The position numbers and the translations under genes are program-made. The notes below the pieces were generated by a model. That model ran no database searches. It had not been told where the DNA came from and saw nothing but the letters and a program-made list of their open reading frames with translations. Source: CAWBRT01 sp963832785 (lineage in GTDB: Bacteria; Acidobacteriota; Terriglobia; Terriglobales; Acidobacteriaceae). From it: a stretch of 64,000 nt of DNA. Location: positions 124,001-188,000 of the forward strand of contig CAWHVF010000009.1 of the NCBI GenBank assembly GCA_963832785.1, written 5' to 3'. Positions 56,637-64,000 of this stretch are shown piece by piece. Numbering within the stretch: the first letter of the stretch is position 1; every line of letters starts with the position of its first letter.

Positions 56637-57499
56637 CGGTGGGTCTCCTTGGTTACCAGCTGGGAAAATGGCTGGCTGGCGGCTGTCAAGGCAGCGTTGG
56701 CGTTTGCCGGCGCTTCCGGCTGAAGCTCGCGAGCCAGCTCCTCGACCTTGGCGGCAAGGTCGTTGTTGCCCAGGTTTTTCTCGATCTCGTGCACGAGGGC
56801 GCTGCCAACCACGGCGGCATCGGCAAAGCTGAGCACTTCCAGCGCCTGCTCCCGGTTGCTTATGCCGAAGCCCAGGGCCACGGGCAGGGAAGTGACGCGG
56901 CGAATGCGTTCCACCAGCGTGCGCGCCTCTTCGCCGAGTTGCTGGCGCGTGCCCGTCACCCCGGTGCGCGACACCGCGTAGATAAAGCCGCTGGCGTGAG
57001 CGCAGATGCTCTTCAACCGCTCGTCGGTGCAAGTAGGCGCGGCCAGGGTGATCAGGTCAACCGCGTAGCCGCCGGCAAAGGCCGCCAGCCGCGCGCCGTT
57101 GTCGGCGGGCAAATCGGTGAGCAGCAGCCCGGAGATGCCATTCTCCCGGGCAGAGGTAATCAGCCGCTCCAAGCCGTATTGCAGTACCGGGTTGACGTAA
57201 CTGAACAGCACCACGGGAGCGTCGATTTTGGCTTTCGCTTCCCGCGCCAGCGCCAGCACGTCTGCCATGGTGATGCGATTCTTCAAGGCGCGCATGCAGG
57301 CACGTTGAATCACTGGGCCGTCGGCCATGGGATCGCTGAAGGGAAAGCCCAGCTCGATCACCGTCGCCCCGGCGCGGCCGAGGGCCAACAGAATCTCGTA
57401 TGTCGTGGCCAGGTCTGGATCGCCGGCGGTGATGTACGGAATGAAGCCGCCGCGCCCCTGCTGGCGAATGTTGGCGAATGCTTCCGCGATGGCGCTCAT
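56630..57499 (-). CDS. trpA: tryptophan synthase alpha subunit
   Basis: TrpA cleaves indole-3-glycerol phosphate to indole, which passes to TrpB. 289 residues from the ATG at 57499. 'GFIPYITAGDPD', the catalytic Glu in 'VIELGFPFSDPMADGPVIQ' with its Asp, 'LTDLPADNG', 'YAVSRTGVTG' and 'VALGFGISNREQALEVLSFADAAVVGSALV' match the family. The C-terminal 30 residues are a longer-than-usual Ala-rich tail. Overlaps: trpB by four bases, aroF by seven. Confidence 0.96.
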   Translation of the reverse strand: MSAIAEAFANIRQQGRGGFIPYITAGDPDLATTYEILLALGRAGATVIELGFPFSDPMADGPVIQRACMRALKNRITMADVLALAREAKAKIDAPVVLFSYVNPVLQYGLERLITSARENGISGLLLTDLPADNGARLAAFAGGYAVDLITLAAPTCTDERLKSICAHASGFIYAVSRTGVTGTRQQLGEEARTLVERIRRVTSLPVALGFGISNREQALEVLSFADAAVVGSALVHEIEKNLGNNDLAAKVEELARELQPEAPANANAALTAASQPFSQLVTKETHRC

Positions 57500-58764
57500 T
57501 GTCCGGTCTCCGTCGGGGTCCCCGGCAGACGCCGTGGTTGCGTATGCAGGGGTGAGAGTTTCTGAACGGTTTCGACGTCTTTGTCGCCGCGTCCGGACAG
57601 GTTGATAAGCACGGCCTGCTCGCGGCTGAGGGTAGGGGCAAGCTCCAGCGCGTACGCCACGGCATGCGCCGATTCGAGAGCGGGAATGATGCCCTCCAGT
57701 TCCGAAAGCCGGTGGAAGGCCGCCAACGCCTCGGCATCGGAGGCCGAGGTGTACTCGGCGCGGCCGGTCTGCCGCAGCCAGACATGCTCCGGGCCGACGG
57801 CGGCGTAATCGAGTCCGGCCGATACCGACTGCGTGGCTGCGATCTGGCCTTCGGCATCCTGCAGCACGTAACTCAATGTCCCCTGAAAAACGCCCGGACG
57901 CCCGCCCTCGGCGGCGAAGCGGGCCGCGTGCTGGCCCAGGTGCGGGCCGCAGCCTCCGGCCTCGACGCCGATTAGGCGCACCGCCTTGTCCCGCTGGAAG
58001 GCGCTGAAGATGCCGATGGCGTTCGAGCCGCCGCCCACGCAGGCAACCACCACGGCCGGCAGCCGGCCCGCCTGCGCCAACATCTGCCGTCGCGCCTCGG
58101 CGCCGATTACCGACTGGAAGTGCCGCACCATGCGCGGATAAGGATCGGGGCCAAGGGCGCTGCCCAGTAGGTAATAGGTGTCGCGGACGTTGGTGACCCA
58201 GTCGCGCAGCGCCTCGTTGATGGCGTCTTTCAGCGTGCGCGAACCCGACTCCACGCCGCGCACCTCGGCCCCCAGCAGCCGCATGCGGTAGACGTTCAGC
58301 GCCTGCCGCTGCATGTCCTCGGTGCCCATGTAGACCACGCATTCCAGCCCGAAGCGCGCGCAGACGGTGGCCGTTGCCACCCCGTGCTGCCCAGCGCCGG
58401 TTTCGGCTATCACCCGCCGCTTGCCCATGCGCCGCGCCAGCAGCGCCTGCCCCAGCGCGTTGTTGATCTTGTGCGAGCCGGTGTGGCCCAGGTCTTCGCG
58501 CTTCAGGTAGAGGCCTGCGCCGCCGGCATGCTCGCTCAGGCGCTCGGCCAGGGTGAGCGGCGTGGGCCGGCCAGAGTAATCGCGAAGCATGGCGTCGAGC
58601 TCGTCCTGAAAAGCGGTGTCGCGCAGCGCCTGCTCGTAGGCGGCGGTCAGCTCTTCCAGCGGAGAAACCAGCGTCTCGGGCACGTAGCGCCCGCCAAACG
58701 GGCCGTAGTAGCCCGGCGCGGCTTCCGGTCTGATCAGTTCAAGTTCGTTCATAAGTTCATTCAT
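57496..58764 (-). CDS. trpB: tryptophan synthase beta subunit
   Basis: PLP enzyme that condenses indole and serine. 422 residues: 'GYYGPFGGRYVPETLVSPLEEL', the PLP lysine in 'REDLGHTGSHKINNALGQALLA', 'AETGAGQHGVATA', 'CVGGGSNAIGIFSAF' (phosphate loop) and 'LINLSGRGDKDVETV'. A second in-frame ATG at 58752 is an alternative start. The COOH end extends about 15 residues beyond the family core. It is 64 bases from trpF, the only real gap inside the operon, occupied by a palindrome. Confidence 0.96.
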   Translation of the reverse strand: MNELMNELELIRPEAAPGYYGPFGGRYVPETLVSPLEELTAAYEQALRDTAFQDELDAMLRDYSGRPTPLTLAERLSEHAGGAGLYLKREDLGHTGSHKINNALGQALLARRMGKRRVIAETGAGQHGVATATVCARFGLECVVYMGTEDMQRQALNVYRMRLLGAEVRGVESGSRTLKDAINEALRDWVTNVRDTYYLLGSALGPDPYPRMVRHFQSVIGAEARRQMLAQAGRLPAVVVACVGGGSNAIGIFSAFQRDKAVRLIGVEAGGCGPHLGQHAARFAAEGGRPGVFQGTLSYVLQDAEGQIAATQSVSAGLDYAAVGPEHVWLRQTGRAEYTSASDAEALAAFHRLSELEGIIPALESAHAVAYALELAPTLSREQAVLINLSGRGDKDVETVQKLSPLHTQPRRLPGTPTETGQ

Positions 58765-58779
58765 AAATTACTTGTCCTG

Positions 58780-58833
58780 CGTAGGGGCAGCCGCCCCCGG
58801 CTGCTCGCCCGGCCGAGGGCGGCCGGGCCTACG
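58780..58833. repeat. palindromic CGTAGGGGC / GGGCCTACG repeat between trpF and trpB
   Basis: The outer CGTAGG/CCTACG arms (58780-58785, 58828-58833) enclose GC-rich inverted parts (CAGCCGCCCCCGGCTG; CGGCCGAGGGCGGCCG). The trpF stop codon (58829-58831) is inside the right arm. Confidence 0.75.
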
Positions 58834-59590
58834 TTGCCAGGCTGCTTGCCAACGATGCCGCACGTGCGGCGGCGAAGAAGTCGCGCAGCTTGCCTTCGTC
58901 CTTCCGGCCTTTGCTGGTCTCCACGCCGCTGCAAACGTCCACGGCGTGCGGCTGCACGCGGCGAATCGCTTCCGCGACGTTGGCCGGAGTCAATCCGCCG
59001 GCCAGTATCAAGCGCGGCAAAACGCGCGGGTGCTCCACCCTAGCTTCTTTTGTCAGGGTGGGGTAGTTCGTTGCGCTCAATCTGGCTTCTTCCAGGCAAA
59101 CAAGCTGCGCCAGCTCGCGCGCTGTCTCCCAGTTCGCCTGCACGCCCGAGCCGCCGAAACCGTTGCAGGCAGCATCAACCAGCAGCGCATCCGCCGGATA
59201 GCGCGCCGCCGCTTCGGGCATGAACGCCGCATCGGTGCGGAACGCCTTGATCACGCGCACGCCAGGCGTCTGCCGGCGCAGTTCACGGCAAAACTCGGCG
59301 GGTTCGTCTCCGTGCAGTTGAGCGGCGCGGATGCCGCCGCGTCCCGGCGCGCCAAAACCGCGCGCTGTGGCGGCCACTGTCGAGGCAATTTCTTCCACCA
59401 TAGCGTTGACGAAAACCCCGACCGGCTCGACGCTGGCCGGAAGACCGGCGATGATCTCCGCGGCTGCCGCGGGCTCAATGTAGCGCGGACTGCGCGGGTA
59501 GAAGTTGAAGCCCAGCATGGAGGCTCCCAGCTCGACTGCCAGCCGCGCGTCTTCGCTGTTGGTGATCCCGCAGACCTTCACCTCAACCAC
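58829..59590 (-). CDS. trpF: phosphoribosylanthranilate isomerase, with in-frame repeat insertion
   Basis: TrpF performs the Amadori rearrangement in tryptophan synthesis. 253 residues, against about 200-220 normally. 'VEVKVCGITNSEDARLAVELGASMLGFNFYPRSPRYIEP' (catalytic Cys), 'VGVFVNAMVEEIAST', 'AQLHGDEPAEFCREL' and 'LILAGGLTPANVAEAIRRVQPHAVDVCSGVETSKGRKD' (catalytic Asp in 'LVDAACNG' upstream) are intact. Residues about 170-190 ('NYPTLTKEARVEHPRV') come from a hairpin of the NNCTTTT set (59033-59063), and the C-terminal end falls in another palindrome. It overlaps trpC by eight bases. Confidence 0.93.
   Translation of the reverse strand: MVEVKVCGITNSEDARLAVELGASMLGFNFYPRSPRYIEPAAAAEIIAGLPASVEPVGVFVNAMVEEIASTVAATARGFGAPGRGGIRAAQLHGDEPAEFCRELRRQTPGVRVIKAFRTDAAFMPEAAARYPADALLVDAACNGFGGSGVQANWETARELAQLVCLEEARLSATNYPTLTKEARVEHPRVLPRLILAGGLTPANVAEAIRRVQPHAVDVCSGVETSKGRKDEGKLRDFFAAARAASLASSLAT
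59033..59063. repeat. hairpin with 7-nt loop TTCTTTT inside trpF
   Basis: Left arm CTCCACCCTAGC (59033-59044), loop TTCTTTT (59045-59051), right arm GTCAGGGTGGGG (59052-59063). Nine of 12 are Watson-Crick plus one T-G pair. It has the same stem words as 1191-1223. Confidence 0.8.
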
Positions 59591-60455
59591 GGCCGGCCTC
59601 CTTCGCGCTCCCGGCAGTGGCAGTGGCGCTTGCCGCCGTGGAGATGAAAGCCGCCAGTTCGCGCGCCGGGTCAGCCGCGCGCATCAGGGTCTCGCCGATG
59701 AGGAACGCGTCGTAGCCCAGGGCGCGCAATTCGCGCAGATGCTCAGGGGTGCGCAGGCCGCTCTCGCTTACCAGCAGGCGTCCGGGCTGGGCGTAGCGGG
59801 CCAGCGCGCGCGAGGTGTCGAGGCTCACCTGCAGCGTCGCCAGATTGCGGTTGTTCACGCCGACGATGCTGGCGCCGCACTCGATGGCAGTGCGCATCTC
59901 CGGCTCGGCATGGACTTCGACCAGCGTATCGAGCCCGAGCTCGTCTTCGGCCAGCGTGCGCAAGCTCAGAAGCTCGGCTGGCGACAGGGCGGCCACGATC
60001 AGCAGCACGGCCTCGGCTCCAGCGGCGGCGGCTTCGTAGACCTGGTGCGCATCGACGATGAAGTCCTTGCGCAGGACCGGGCAGCCGGCGTTGGCCCGGG
60101 TGGAAGCCAAACGTGCGCAAACCGCCCGCAGATCGTCGAGCGATCCGGAAAAGTATTGCGGCTCGGTGAGCACGGAGATGGCCGCCGCCCCATTGGCAGC
60201 GTAGACGGAGGCGGTCTCGGCCGGGTCAGCGCCGGCGCGGATTGCGCCCGCCGTGGGCGAGCTGCGCTTGACCTCGGCAATTATGTTTACCTGGGCCGGA
60301 TTCGAGAGCGCCCGTCGAAACGCGCGCGGCCTTCGGGGGGCGCGCAGGCGCAAGGCCGCCTGGCGCACGCTGGCGCGCTCGGCGGCGCTTACCTGGGCCA
60401 TCTCGGCGCGTTTGGCTTCGCAGATGGAAGCCAAAAAGCTGGCAACAGCGCTCAC
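59583..60455 (-). CDS. trpC: indole-3-glycerol-phosphate synthase
   Basis: TrpC closes the indole ring. 290 residues: 'FRRALSNPAQVNIIAEVKRSSPTAGAI' (catalytic Lys), 'ISVLTEPQYFSGSLDDLRAV', 'PVLRKDFIVDAHQVYEAAAAGAEAVLLIVAAL', 'VEVHAEPEMRTAIECGASIVGVNNRNLATLQV' and 'LLVSESGLRTPEHLREL' are all in place. About 25 Ala/Thr-rich residues end the protein. It overlaps trpD by four bases and trpF by eight. Confidence 0.96.
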   Translation of the reverse strand: MSAVASFLASICEAKRAEMAQVSAAERASVRQAALRLRAPRRPRAFRRALSNPAQVNIIAEVKRSSPTAGAIRAGADPAETASVYAANGAAAISVLTEPQYFSGSLDDLRAVCARLASTRANAGCPVLRKDFIVDAHQVYEAAAAGAEAVLLIVAALSPAELLSLRTLAEDELGLDTLVEVHAEPEMRTAIECGASIVGVNNRNLATLQVSLDTSRALARYAQPGRLLVSESGLRTPEHLRELRALGYDAFLIGETLMRAADPARELAAFISTAASATATAGSAKEAGRG

Positions 60456-61582
60456 GCCTTTTCTCCCGGAACGGCCGCGTTGGCGGCGCGCAGAAAGGCG
60501 TGCAGCTTCTCAGCGGCGGCGCCGGAGTCGATGGCCGCTTCGGCCCGGCGGGTGCACTCGGCCAGCGACTCCGATACTCCGCCCACGTGCAGCGCGGCGG
60601 CGGCGTTAACGGCGATGAGGCGCCGCGCCACGTCGCGCCGGCCCTCCTCAAGCACCTCGCGAATGATGCGGGCGCTGGCCGCCGCGTCCGGAACGCGAAC
60701 AAGCTCCAGCGGTTCGGCGTGGTAGCCGAAGTCCTCGGGCGTAACGCAACGCTGCCGCTTCCGCCCGTCGCGCAGCTCCAGGACTCGGGTCGGGCCGGAC
60801 AGTGTTATCTCGTCCAGACCGTCGTCGCCATGCACCACCCAGGCGTGCTCGGCGCCCAAGGCCAGCAGCGCGCTGGCGATCTTCGGCATCAGCTTGACGT
60901 CGGAGACGCCCATTACCTGGCGCCGCGAGCCCGCCGGATTGCACAGCGGCCCAATCAGGTTGAAGCAGGTGCGCACGCCCAGCTCGCGGCGGATGCCGGC
61001 CACGCGCGCCGCTGCCGGATGATGTGCGGGAGCGAAGAGGAAGCAAAAACCGAGAGAATCGAAGAGCCGTTCGGAGATGGCGGGAGGAACCGGAACCGGA
61101 GCGCCCATGGCGGCCAACACGTCGGCGCTGCCGGTTTTGCTGGTGGAAGCGCGCGCCCCATGCTTGGCTACGGGAACGCCGGCGGCGGCGGCAACCACGG
61201 CGGCGGCAGTCGAGACATTGAAGGTCTTGGCGAGACTGGCGCCGGTGCCGCAGGTATCGACGAAACATCGGTGCCGGGTGCGCAGGACGACCATGCGGGT
61301 GCGCATGGCCTGGGTAAGTCCGACCAGCTCGTCCACGCACTCGCCTTTCTGGGCAAGCGCCACCAGGACGGCGGCGATCTGCGCGTCGCTGGCCTGGCCG
61401 TCCAGCACGTAGCCGAGCAGCTCGGCGGCCTCGGCGCACGTCAGATCGCGTCCGGTAAAAATGCCGCTCAACATGGCCTTCACCCGGGTGCCGGGCTCGC
61501 TGGCCGAAAGGGGCAGTAAATTGGTGGAAGTGGTCTGCTTGGAAGGAATCTGCGTTCCAGAATAGGAAATACTGGCGTTCAT
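60452..61582 (-). CDS. trpD: anthranilate phosphoribosyltransferase
   Basis: TrpD joins anthranilate to PRPP. 376 residues from the ATG at 61582, which has GGAAGAAG nearby; a TTG at 61609 would add nine. 'LTCAEAAELLGYVLDGQASDAQIAAVLVAL', the 'FNVSTAAAVVAAAAGVPVAKHG' segment, 'ELGVRTCFNLIGPLCNPAGSRRQVMGV' and 'GLDEITL' are standard. Two normally conserved stretches differ: the PRPP loop GTGGDG reads Gly-Thr-Gly-Ala-Ser-Leu, and KHGNR reads KHGAR. It is nevertheless the first gene of the trp operon, so it is probably the working enzyme. Confidence 0.92.
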   Translation of the reverse strand: MNASISYSGTQIPSKQTTSTNLLPLSASEPGTRVKAMLSGIFTGRDLTCAEAAELLGYVLDGQASDAQIAAVLVALAQKGECVDELVGLTQAMRTRMVVLRTRHRCFVDTCGTGASLAKTFNVSTAAAVVAAAAGVPVAKHGARASTSKTGSADVLAAMGAPVPVPPAISERLFDSLGFCFLFAPAHHPAAARVAGIRRELGVRTCFNLIGPLCNPAGSRRQVMGVSDVKLMPKIASALLALGAEHAWVVHGDDGLDEITLSGPTRVLELRDGRKRQRCVTPEDFGYHAEPLELVRVPDAAASARIIREVLEEGRRDVARRLIAVNAAAALHVGGVSESLAECTRRAEAAIDSGAAAEKLHAFLRAANAAVPGEKA

Positions 61583-61904
61583 GGCTTCTTCCCGCGTAAG
61601 CGCCGGCAATAGCGAATAATGCGGCGCTGGCTCTAACTGGCTGGGTTGGAATTAACTAAAGGAAAGTGCCTGGACTAGAGGCACACGACGGTGCGGGAAC
61701 ACCATCGGCTGGACCATCGAAAAGCGCGGATTGAAGCGGCGCTACTCATTAGAAGTCAAGTTAGTCTACCACAGGCAGGCACGATTGCAAAAGAATCTTT
61801 GCGAGTTGCCGCAAAGCTCTTTCTCTTGGCAGGCGAGCCTGGCAGCAGGCGTGGGCACCTCATCGGCAGCCGCTCCGGAGTCCCCCGCCACGCTTCTCTG
61901 CCGA
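61583..61904. other. 322-base spacer between the response regulator and trpD
   Basis: It should hold the trp operon promoter (leftward). I found no leader peptide with consecutive Trp codons, no clear attenuator with a T run and no good -35/-10 pair. It is the longest spacer without a recognised repeat in this half of the window. Confidence 0.5.
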
Positions 61905-62696
61905 TTATTCTGCATCGGGCACAAAGCGGTAGCCCACGCCGCGCACGGTCAGCAGATGCCGTGGCGCGCTGGGCTCGTTTTCCAGGTAGCGGCGCAGGCG
62001 CACCACGAAGTTGTCGATGGCGCGCGTGTCGGTGTCTTCGCGCAATCCCCAGACCTTCTCGAGAATCTCTTTGCGCGAGATCGGGCGGCCGGCGTTGCGC
62101 ACCAGGTAGGCCAGCAGCTCCGCCTCCATCACGGTGAGGCGGATGACTTCGTTGCTGGTGTGCAGCTCCAGGCGGGTGAAATCGACCTTCTTGCCGGCAA
62201 TCGTAATCACGTATGGCTTGGCCGCTTGGTAAGCGGCATCCGCGCCGGAAACGCCGTTAGCGGCGGCGGTGCCCGGCTCTCCAGCGGGTGCCGTGGTTGC
62301 GCCGGCCGAGCCGGAAGCTTTCATCCACTCGGTGCGGCGCAGCAGGCTGCGCAGCCGCGCCAGCAGAATGGAAAGTTCGAAAGGCTTGGGCAAATAGTCA
62401 TCGGCTCCGGCCTCGAAGCCCTTGAGCACGTCCTCCGGGCGGCCGCGGGCGGTGAGCATGATGATGGGAAGGAAGATGCGGCGCTTGCGTAGCTCGGCGG
62501 CAATCGAGAAGCCGTCACGGCCGGGAAGCATCACGTCCAGCACCACCACGTCGAAGGCTTGCGGCTGGCGGATGATGAGTTCGAGCGCCTCCTCGCCGTT
62601 CTCGACCATGGCCACCTGGTGGCCTTCGGCCTCGAAGTTGAAGCGCAAGCCGCGCGCCAGGTTCACCTCGTCTTCCACGATCAGAATTCGGCTCAT
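61905..62696 (-). CDS. OmpR/PhoB-family response regulator
   Basis: 263 residues. The receiver (1-120) has acidic 'ILIVEDEVN', the phospho-acceptor Asp in 'VVVLDVMLPGRDGF', Thr in 'IIMLTARG' and Lys in 'DDYLPKPFE'. A 40-residue Ala/Gly-rich linker follows, longer than usual. The winged-helix DNA-binding domain ends the protein ('RLTVMEAELLAYLVRNAGRPISRKEILEKVWG', 'RAIDNFVVRLRRYLENEPSAPRHLLTVRGVGYRF'). It is translationally coupled to the kinase gene (four-base overlap) and lies upstream of the trp operon on the same strand. Confidence 0.94.
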   Translation of the reverse strand: MSRILIVEDEVNLARGLRFNFEAEGHQVAMVENGEEALELIIRQPQAFDVVVLDVMLPGRDGFSIAAELRKRRIFLPIIMLTARGRPEDVLKGFEAGADDYLPKPFELSILLARLRSLLRRTEWMKASGSAGATTAPAGEPGTAAANGVSGADAAYQAAKPYVITIAGKKVDFTRLELHTSNEVIRLTVMEAELLAYLVRNAGRPISRKEILEKVWGLREDTDTRAIDNFVVRLRRYLENEPSAPRHLLTVRGVGYRFVPDAE

Positions 62697-63592
62697 GCCG
62701 CGATCCTCGGCAGGCGGATGATGATGGTGGAGCCTTTGCCCAATCCATCGCTCTCGGCCAAAGCGTCTCCCCCGTGCCGCCGCGCGATGCTCTTGACCAG
62801 AAACAGTCCCAGCCCGGTTCCCTTGATGTTCATGGCGGTGCGCAGGGGCACGCGGTAGAAGCGGTGGAAGATGCGCTTCAGTTCCGAAGCCGGTATGCCG
62901 ACACCGCGGTCACTGATGCGCACCAGCACGTCGGCGCCCTGCGGCAGCAGCTCGGCGCGGATGTCGATTTCCCGGGTCGAGTATTTGACGGCATTGTCCA
63001 GCACGTTGGAAATGGCGATGCGCAATTCTTCCGAGTCTCCCAGAACGTGGTTCTCTCCGGGGCTGGTGGCCAGGCTGTGCATGCGCATCTGCCCGTCGAA
63101 GAGGTGATGGCGCTTGCGCGCCAGCTCGACGCACTCGGCCAGCACCGCTTCCAGGTTCACCCGGCGCAGGCGGCGCAGGCGATGCGACTGCACCACCCGC
63201 CCGGCTTGCAGAATCTGCTCCACGGTCCCAAGCAGCCGGTCGGTGTCTTCCAGCATGACGCGGTAGAACTCCCGCCGCTGCGGCTCGTCTAGTGGGCGCG
63301 ACTGCAAGGTTTCCAGGTAGAGGCGCACGGAAGTAATGGGGGTCTTCAACTCGTGAGTGACGGCGTTGATGAAGCTGTCGTGCTGCTCGCTGCGCCGTAT
63401 CTCGCGCACCAGGAAAATGGTGTTCAGGCTGACCACGGCAATGATGAAGCCAAACAGAATGATGCCCAGCACCACCGCGGCAACCGATCGCCAGTGAAAT
63501 GCCCAGGTAATGTTCAGCGCCACCGCCAGGCCGACACTGAAGGCCCCGAGCAGAACAAAAGCGATGATCGTGTTGCGGCGGCCAATCTGCAT
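62693..63592 (-). CDS. sensor histidine kinase without periplasmic sensor domain
   Basis: 299 residues. Two membrane helices (about 10-27 and 35-57) are separated by only about eight residues, so there is no room for an outside sensor. Then come HisKA with the phospho-acceptor His in 'FINAVTHELKTPITSVRLYLETL' and HATPase_c with N box 'VLDNAVKYS', G1 'DRGVGIP', F box 'IFHRFYR' and G2 'GTGLGLFLVKSIARRHGG'. The order kinase-regulator, with the ATG of the regulator overlapping the kinase stop, is reversed from the common one. The signal may be membrane state or a partner protein. Confidence 0.92.
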   Translation of the reverse strand: MQIGRRNTIIAFVLLGAFSVGLAVALNITWAFHWRSVAAVVLGIILFGFIIAVVSLNTIFLVREIRRSEQHDSFINAVTHELKTPITSVRLYLETLQSRPLDEPQRREFYRVMLEDTDRLLGTVEQILQAGRVVQSHRLRRLRRVNLEAVLAECVELARKRHHLFDGQMRMHSLATSPGENHVLGDSEELRIAISNVLDNAVKYSTREIDIRAELLPQGADVLVRISDRGVGIPASELKRIFHRFYRVPLRTAMNIKGTGLGLFLVKSIARRHGGDALAESDGLGKGSTIIIRLPRIAA

Positions 63593-63626
63593 TTTCCCGT
63601 TCCTGATACACAGATGATACGCGCTG

Positions 63627-63665
63627 ATTAGGGGCTAGGTATTAGGGGCCAGGGAACAGGATTTT
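63627..63665. repeat. short-period TAGGGGCTAGGTATTAGGGG repeat
   Basis: Tandem TAGGGG-like units stand upstream of the kinase gene. The same type of run is at 11260-11303, 19774-19806 and 49352-49390. Confidence 0.6.
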
Positions 63666-63699
63666 AGCAGGTTGCGGAAAAACGCAGAAATTTTTGAGG

Positions 63700-63730
63700 G
63701 TCAGCCCGAGCGAAGCGAAGGATCTGCTAG
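63700..63730. repeat. partial dispersed palindromic element, copy 6
   Basis: GTCAGCCCGAGCGAAGCG followed by AAGGATCTG is one arm of the GTCATNCTGAGCG element; the opposite arm is not seen. Confidence 0.55.
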
Positions 63731-63816
63731 TTTTGCGGCCCCACCGCGGCATGTCCCTGGCTGGTTTGGTTTCCCGGCAAGCGCAACTTCCGCGCCTGAG
63801 TAAGCGGCTTACGCAG

Positions 63817-64000
63817 CTAACCCTGGCCTTCTCCCGGGGCGCTTTTGGGGAGTGGCTCAACTGAGGCGGCCGCGGCCGAGCCATGCTGCGCGTTGTTGAC
63901 CATGTCCTTCAATTCCTTGCTGGGCTTGAAGAAGGGAATCTTCTTGGCCGGGACCTCGACGCGATCGCCGGTTTTCGGGTTGCGGCCGACGCGAGGCTTA
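63817..64000 (-). CDS. HU/IHF-family DNA-binding protein, 3' part only
   Basis: The window edge cuts the gene; 61 codons are visible on the minus strand down to TAG at 63817-63819. 'PRVGRNPKTGDRVEVPAKKIPFFKPSKELKDMVN' is the C-terminal arm and last helices of the HU/IHF fold, which bends DNA and packs the nucleoid. About 25 residues of Ala/Pro-rich tail follow ('SAAAASVEPLPKSAPGEGQG'), not part of the core. It would precede the kinase gene on the same strand with a 224-base gap. Confidence 0.93.
   Translation of the reverse strand, partial: KPRVGRNPKTGDRVEVPAKKIPFFKPSKELKDMVNNAQHGSAAAASVEPLPKSAPGEGQG

Noticed and set aside
56640..58342. Upstream extensions of the trpE and trpA frames through neighbouring genes
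   Set aside because: They are other-frame readings through aroF and trpB; the true starts are fixed by ATGA overlaps and conserved N-termini.
61583..61904. Trp leader peptide/attenuator before trpD
   Set aside because: No short frame with consecutive Trp codons and no terminator-antiterminator pair with a T run.

Overview
The window is a GC-rich bacterial chromosome segment, most likely from an acidobacterium of the Terriglobia (Koribacter/Sulfotelmatobacter-like) lineage. This rests on gene content (rimP-nusA-infB-DUF503-rbfA, pilMNOPQ, LPS heptose genes typical of a diderm, a full trp cluster) and on the very repeat-rich intergenic spacers. It is an inference: there is no rRNA gene here, and I saw no tRNA gene or CRISPR array.

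Layout. 1-2.6 kb: terminator, DUF302 and VanZ-like genes, and an IS4-family element with a 9-bp target duplication. 2.6-5.2 kb: guaB and a secreted unknown. 5.8-12.5 kb: translation/transcription operon rimP, nusA, infB, DUF503, rbfA. 12.6-21.6 kb: a lipid-linked-sugar glycosyltransferase, a GNAT protein, the leftward run mutL / zinc-ribbon protein / AlkZ-like protein / cmk, two tiny FmdB-type zinc ribbons and a YheT-type hydrolase. 22.1-28.4 kb: type IV pilus assembly operon pilMNOPQ led by an excisionase-like HTH gene. 28.4-36.7 kb: methyltransferase, M24 aminopeptidase, accB-accC, thiE, RCK potassium channel, nnrD, tsaE. 36.8-43.5 kb: glycosyltransferase, DUF3467 and kdsD leftward; rfaE1, rfaE2, heptosyltransferase and an ICMT-type methyltransferase rightward (inner-core LPS). 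43.5-51.8 kb: DUF3108, DUF2007, M20 peptidase, a (p)ppGpp synthetase/hydrolase, a TIGR01777 protein, ybaK and a pair of half-size EamA transporters. 51.95-52.85 kb: IS5-family element. 53.4-61.6 kb: a leftward, translationally coupled trpD-C-F-B-A-aroF-trpE-trpG operon (all of tryptophan synthesis plus the first shikimate step). 61.9-64 kb: histidine kinase/response regulator pair and the end of an HU-family gene.

The most interesting signal is structural. At least six hairpins have unlike stems but the same 7-nt loop, NNCTTTT. They occur between genes and also in frame inside two genes (trpF and a glycosyltransferase). They sit among about 120-190 bp palindromic elements starting GTCATNCTGAGCG and several kinds of short-period A/T-rich repeat at gene edges. 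Four otherwise intact genes (yheT-like, pilO, nnrD, aroF) each carry a single one-base frameshift, which points to residual sequence errors more than to gene decay.
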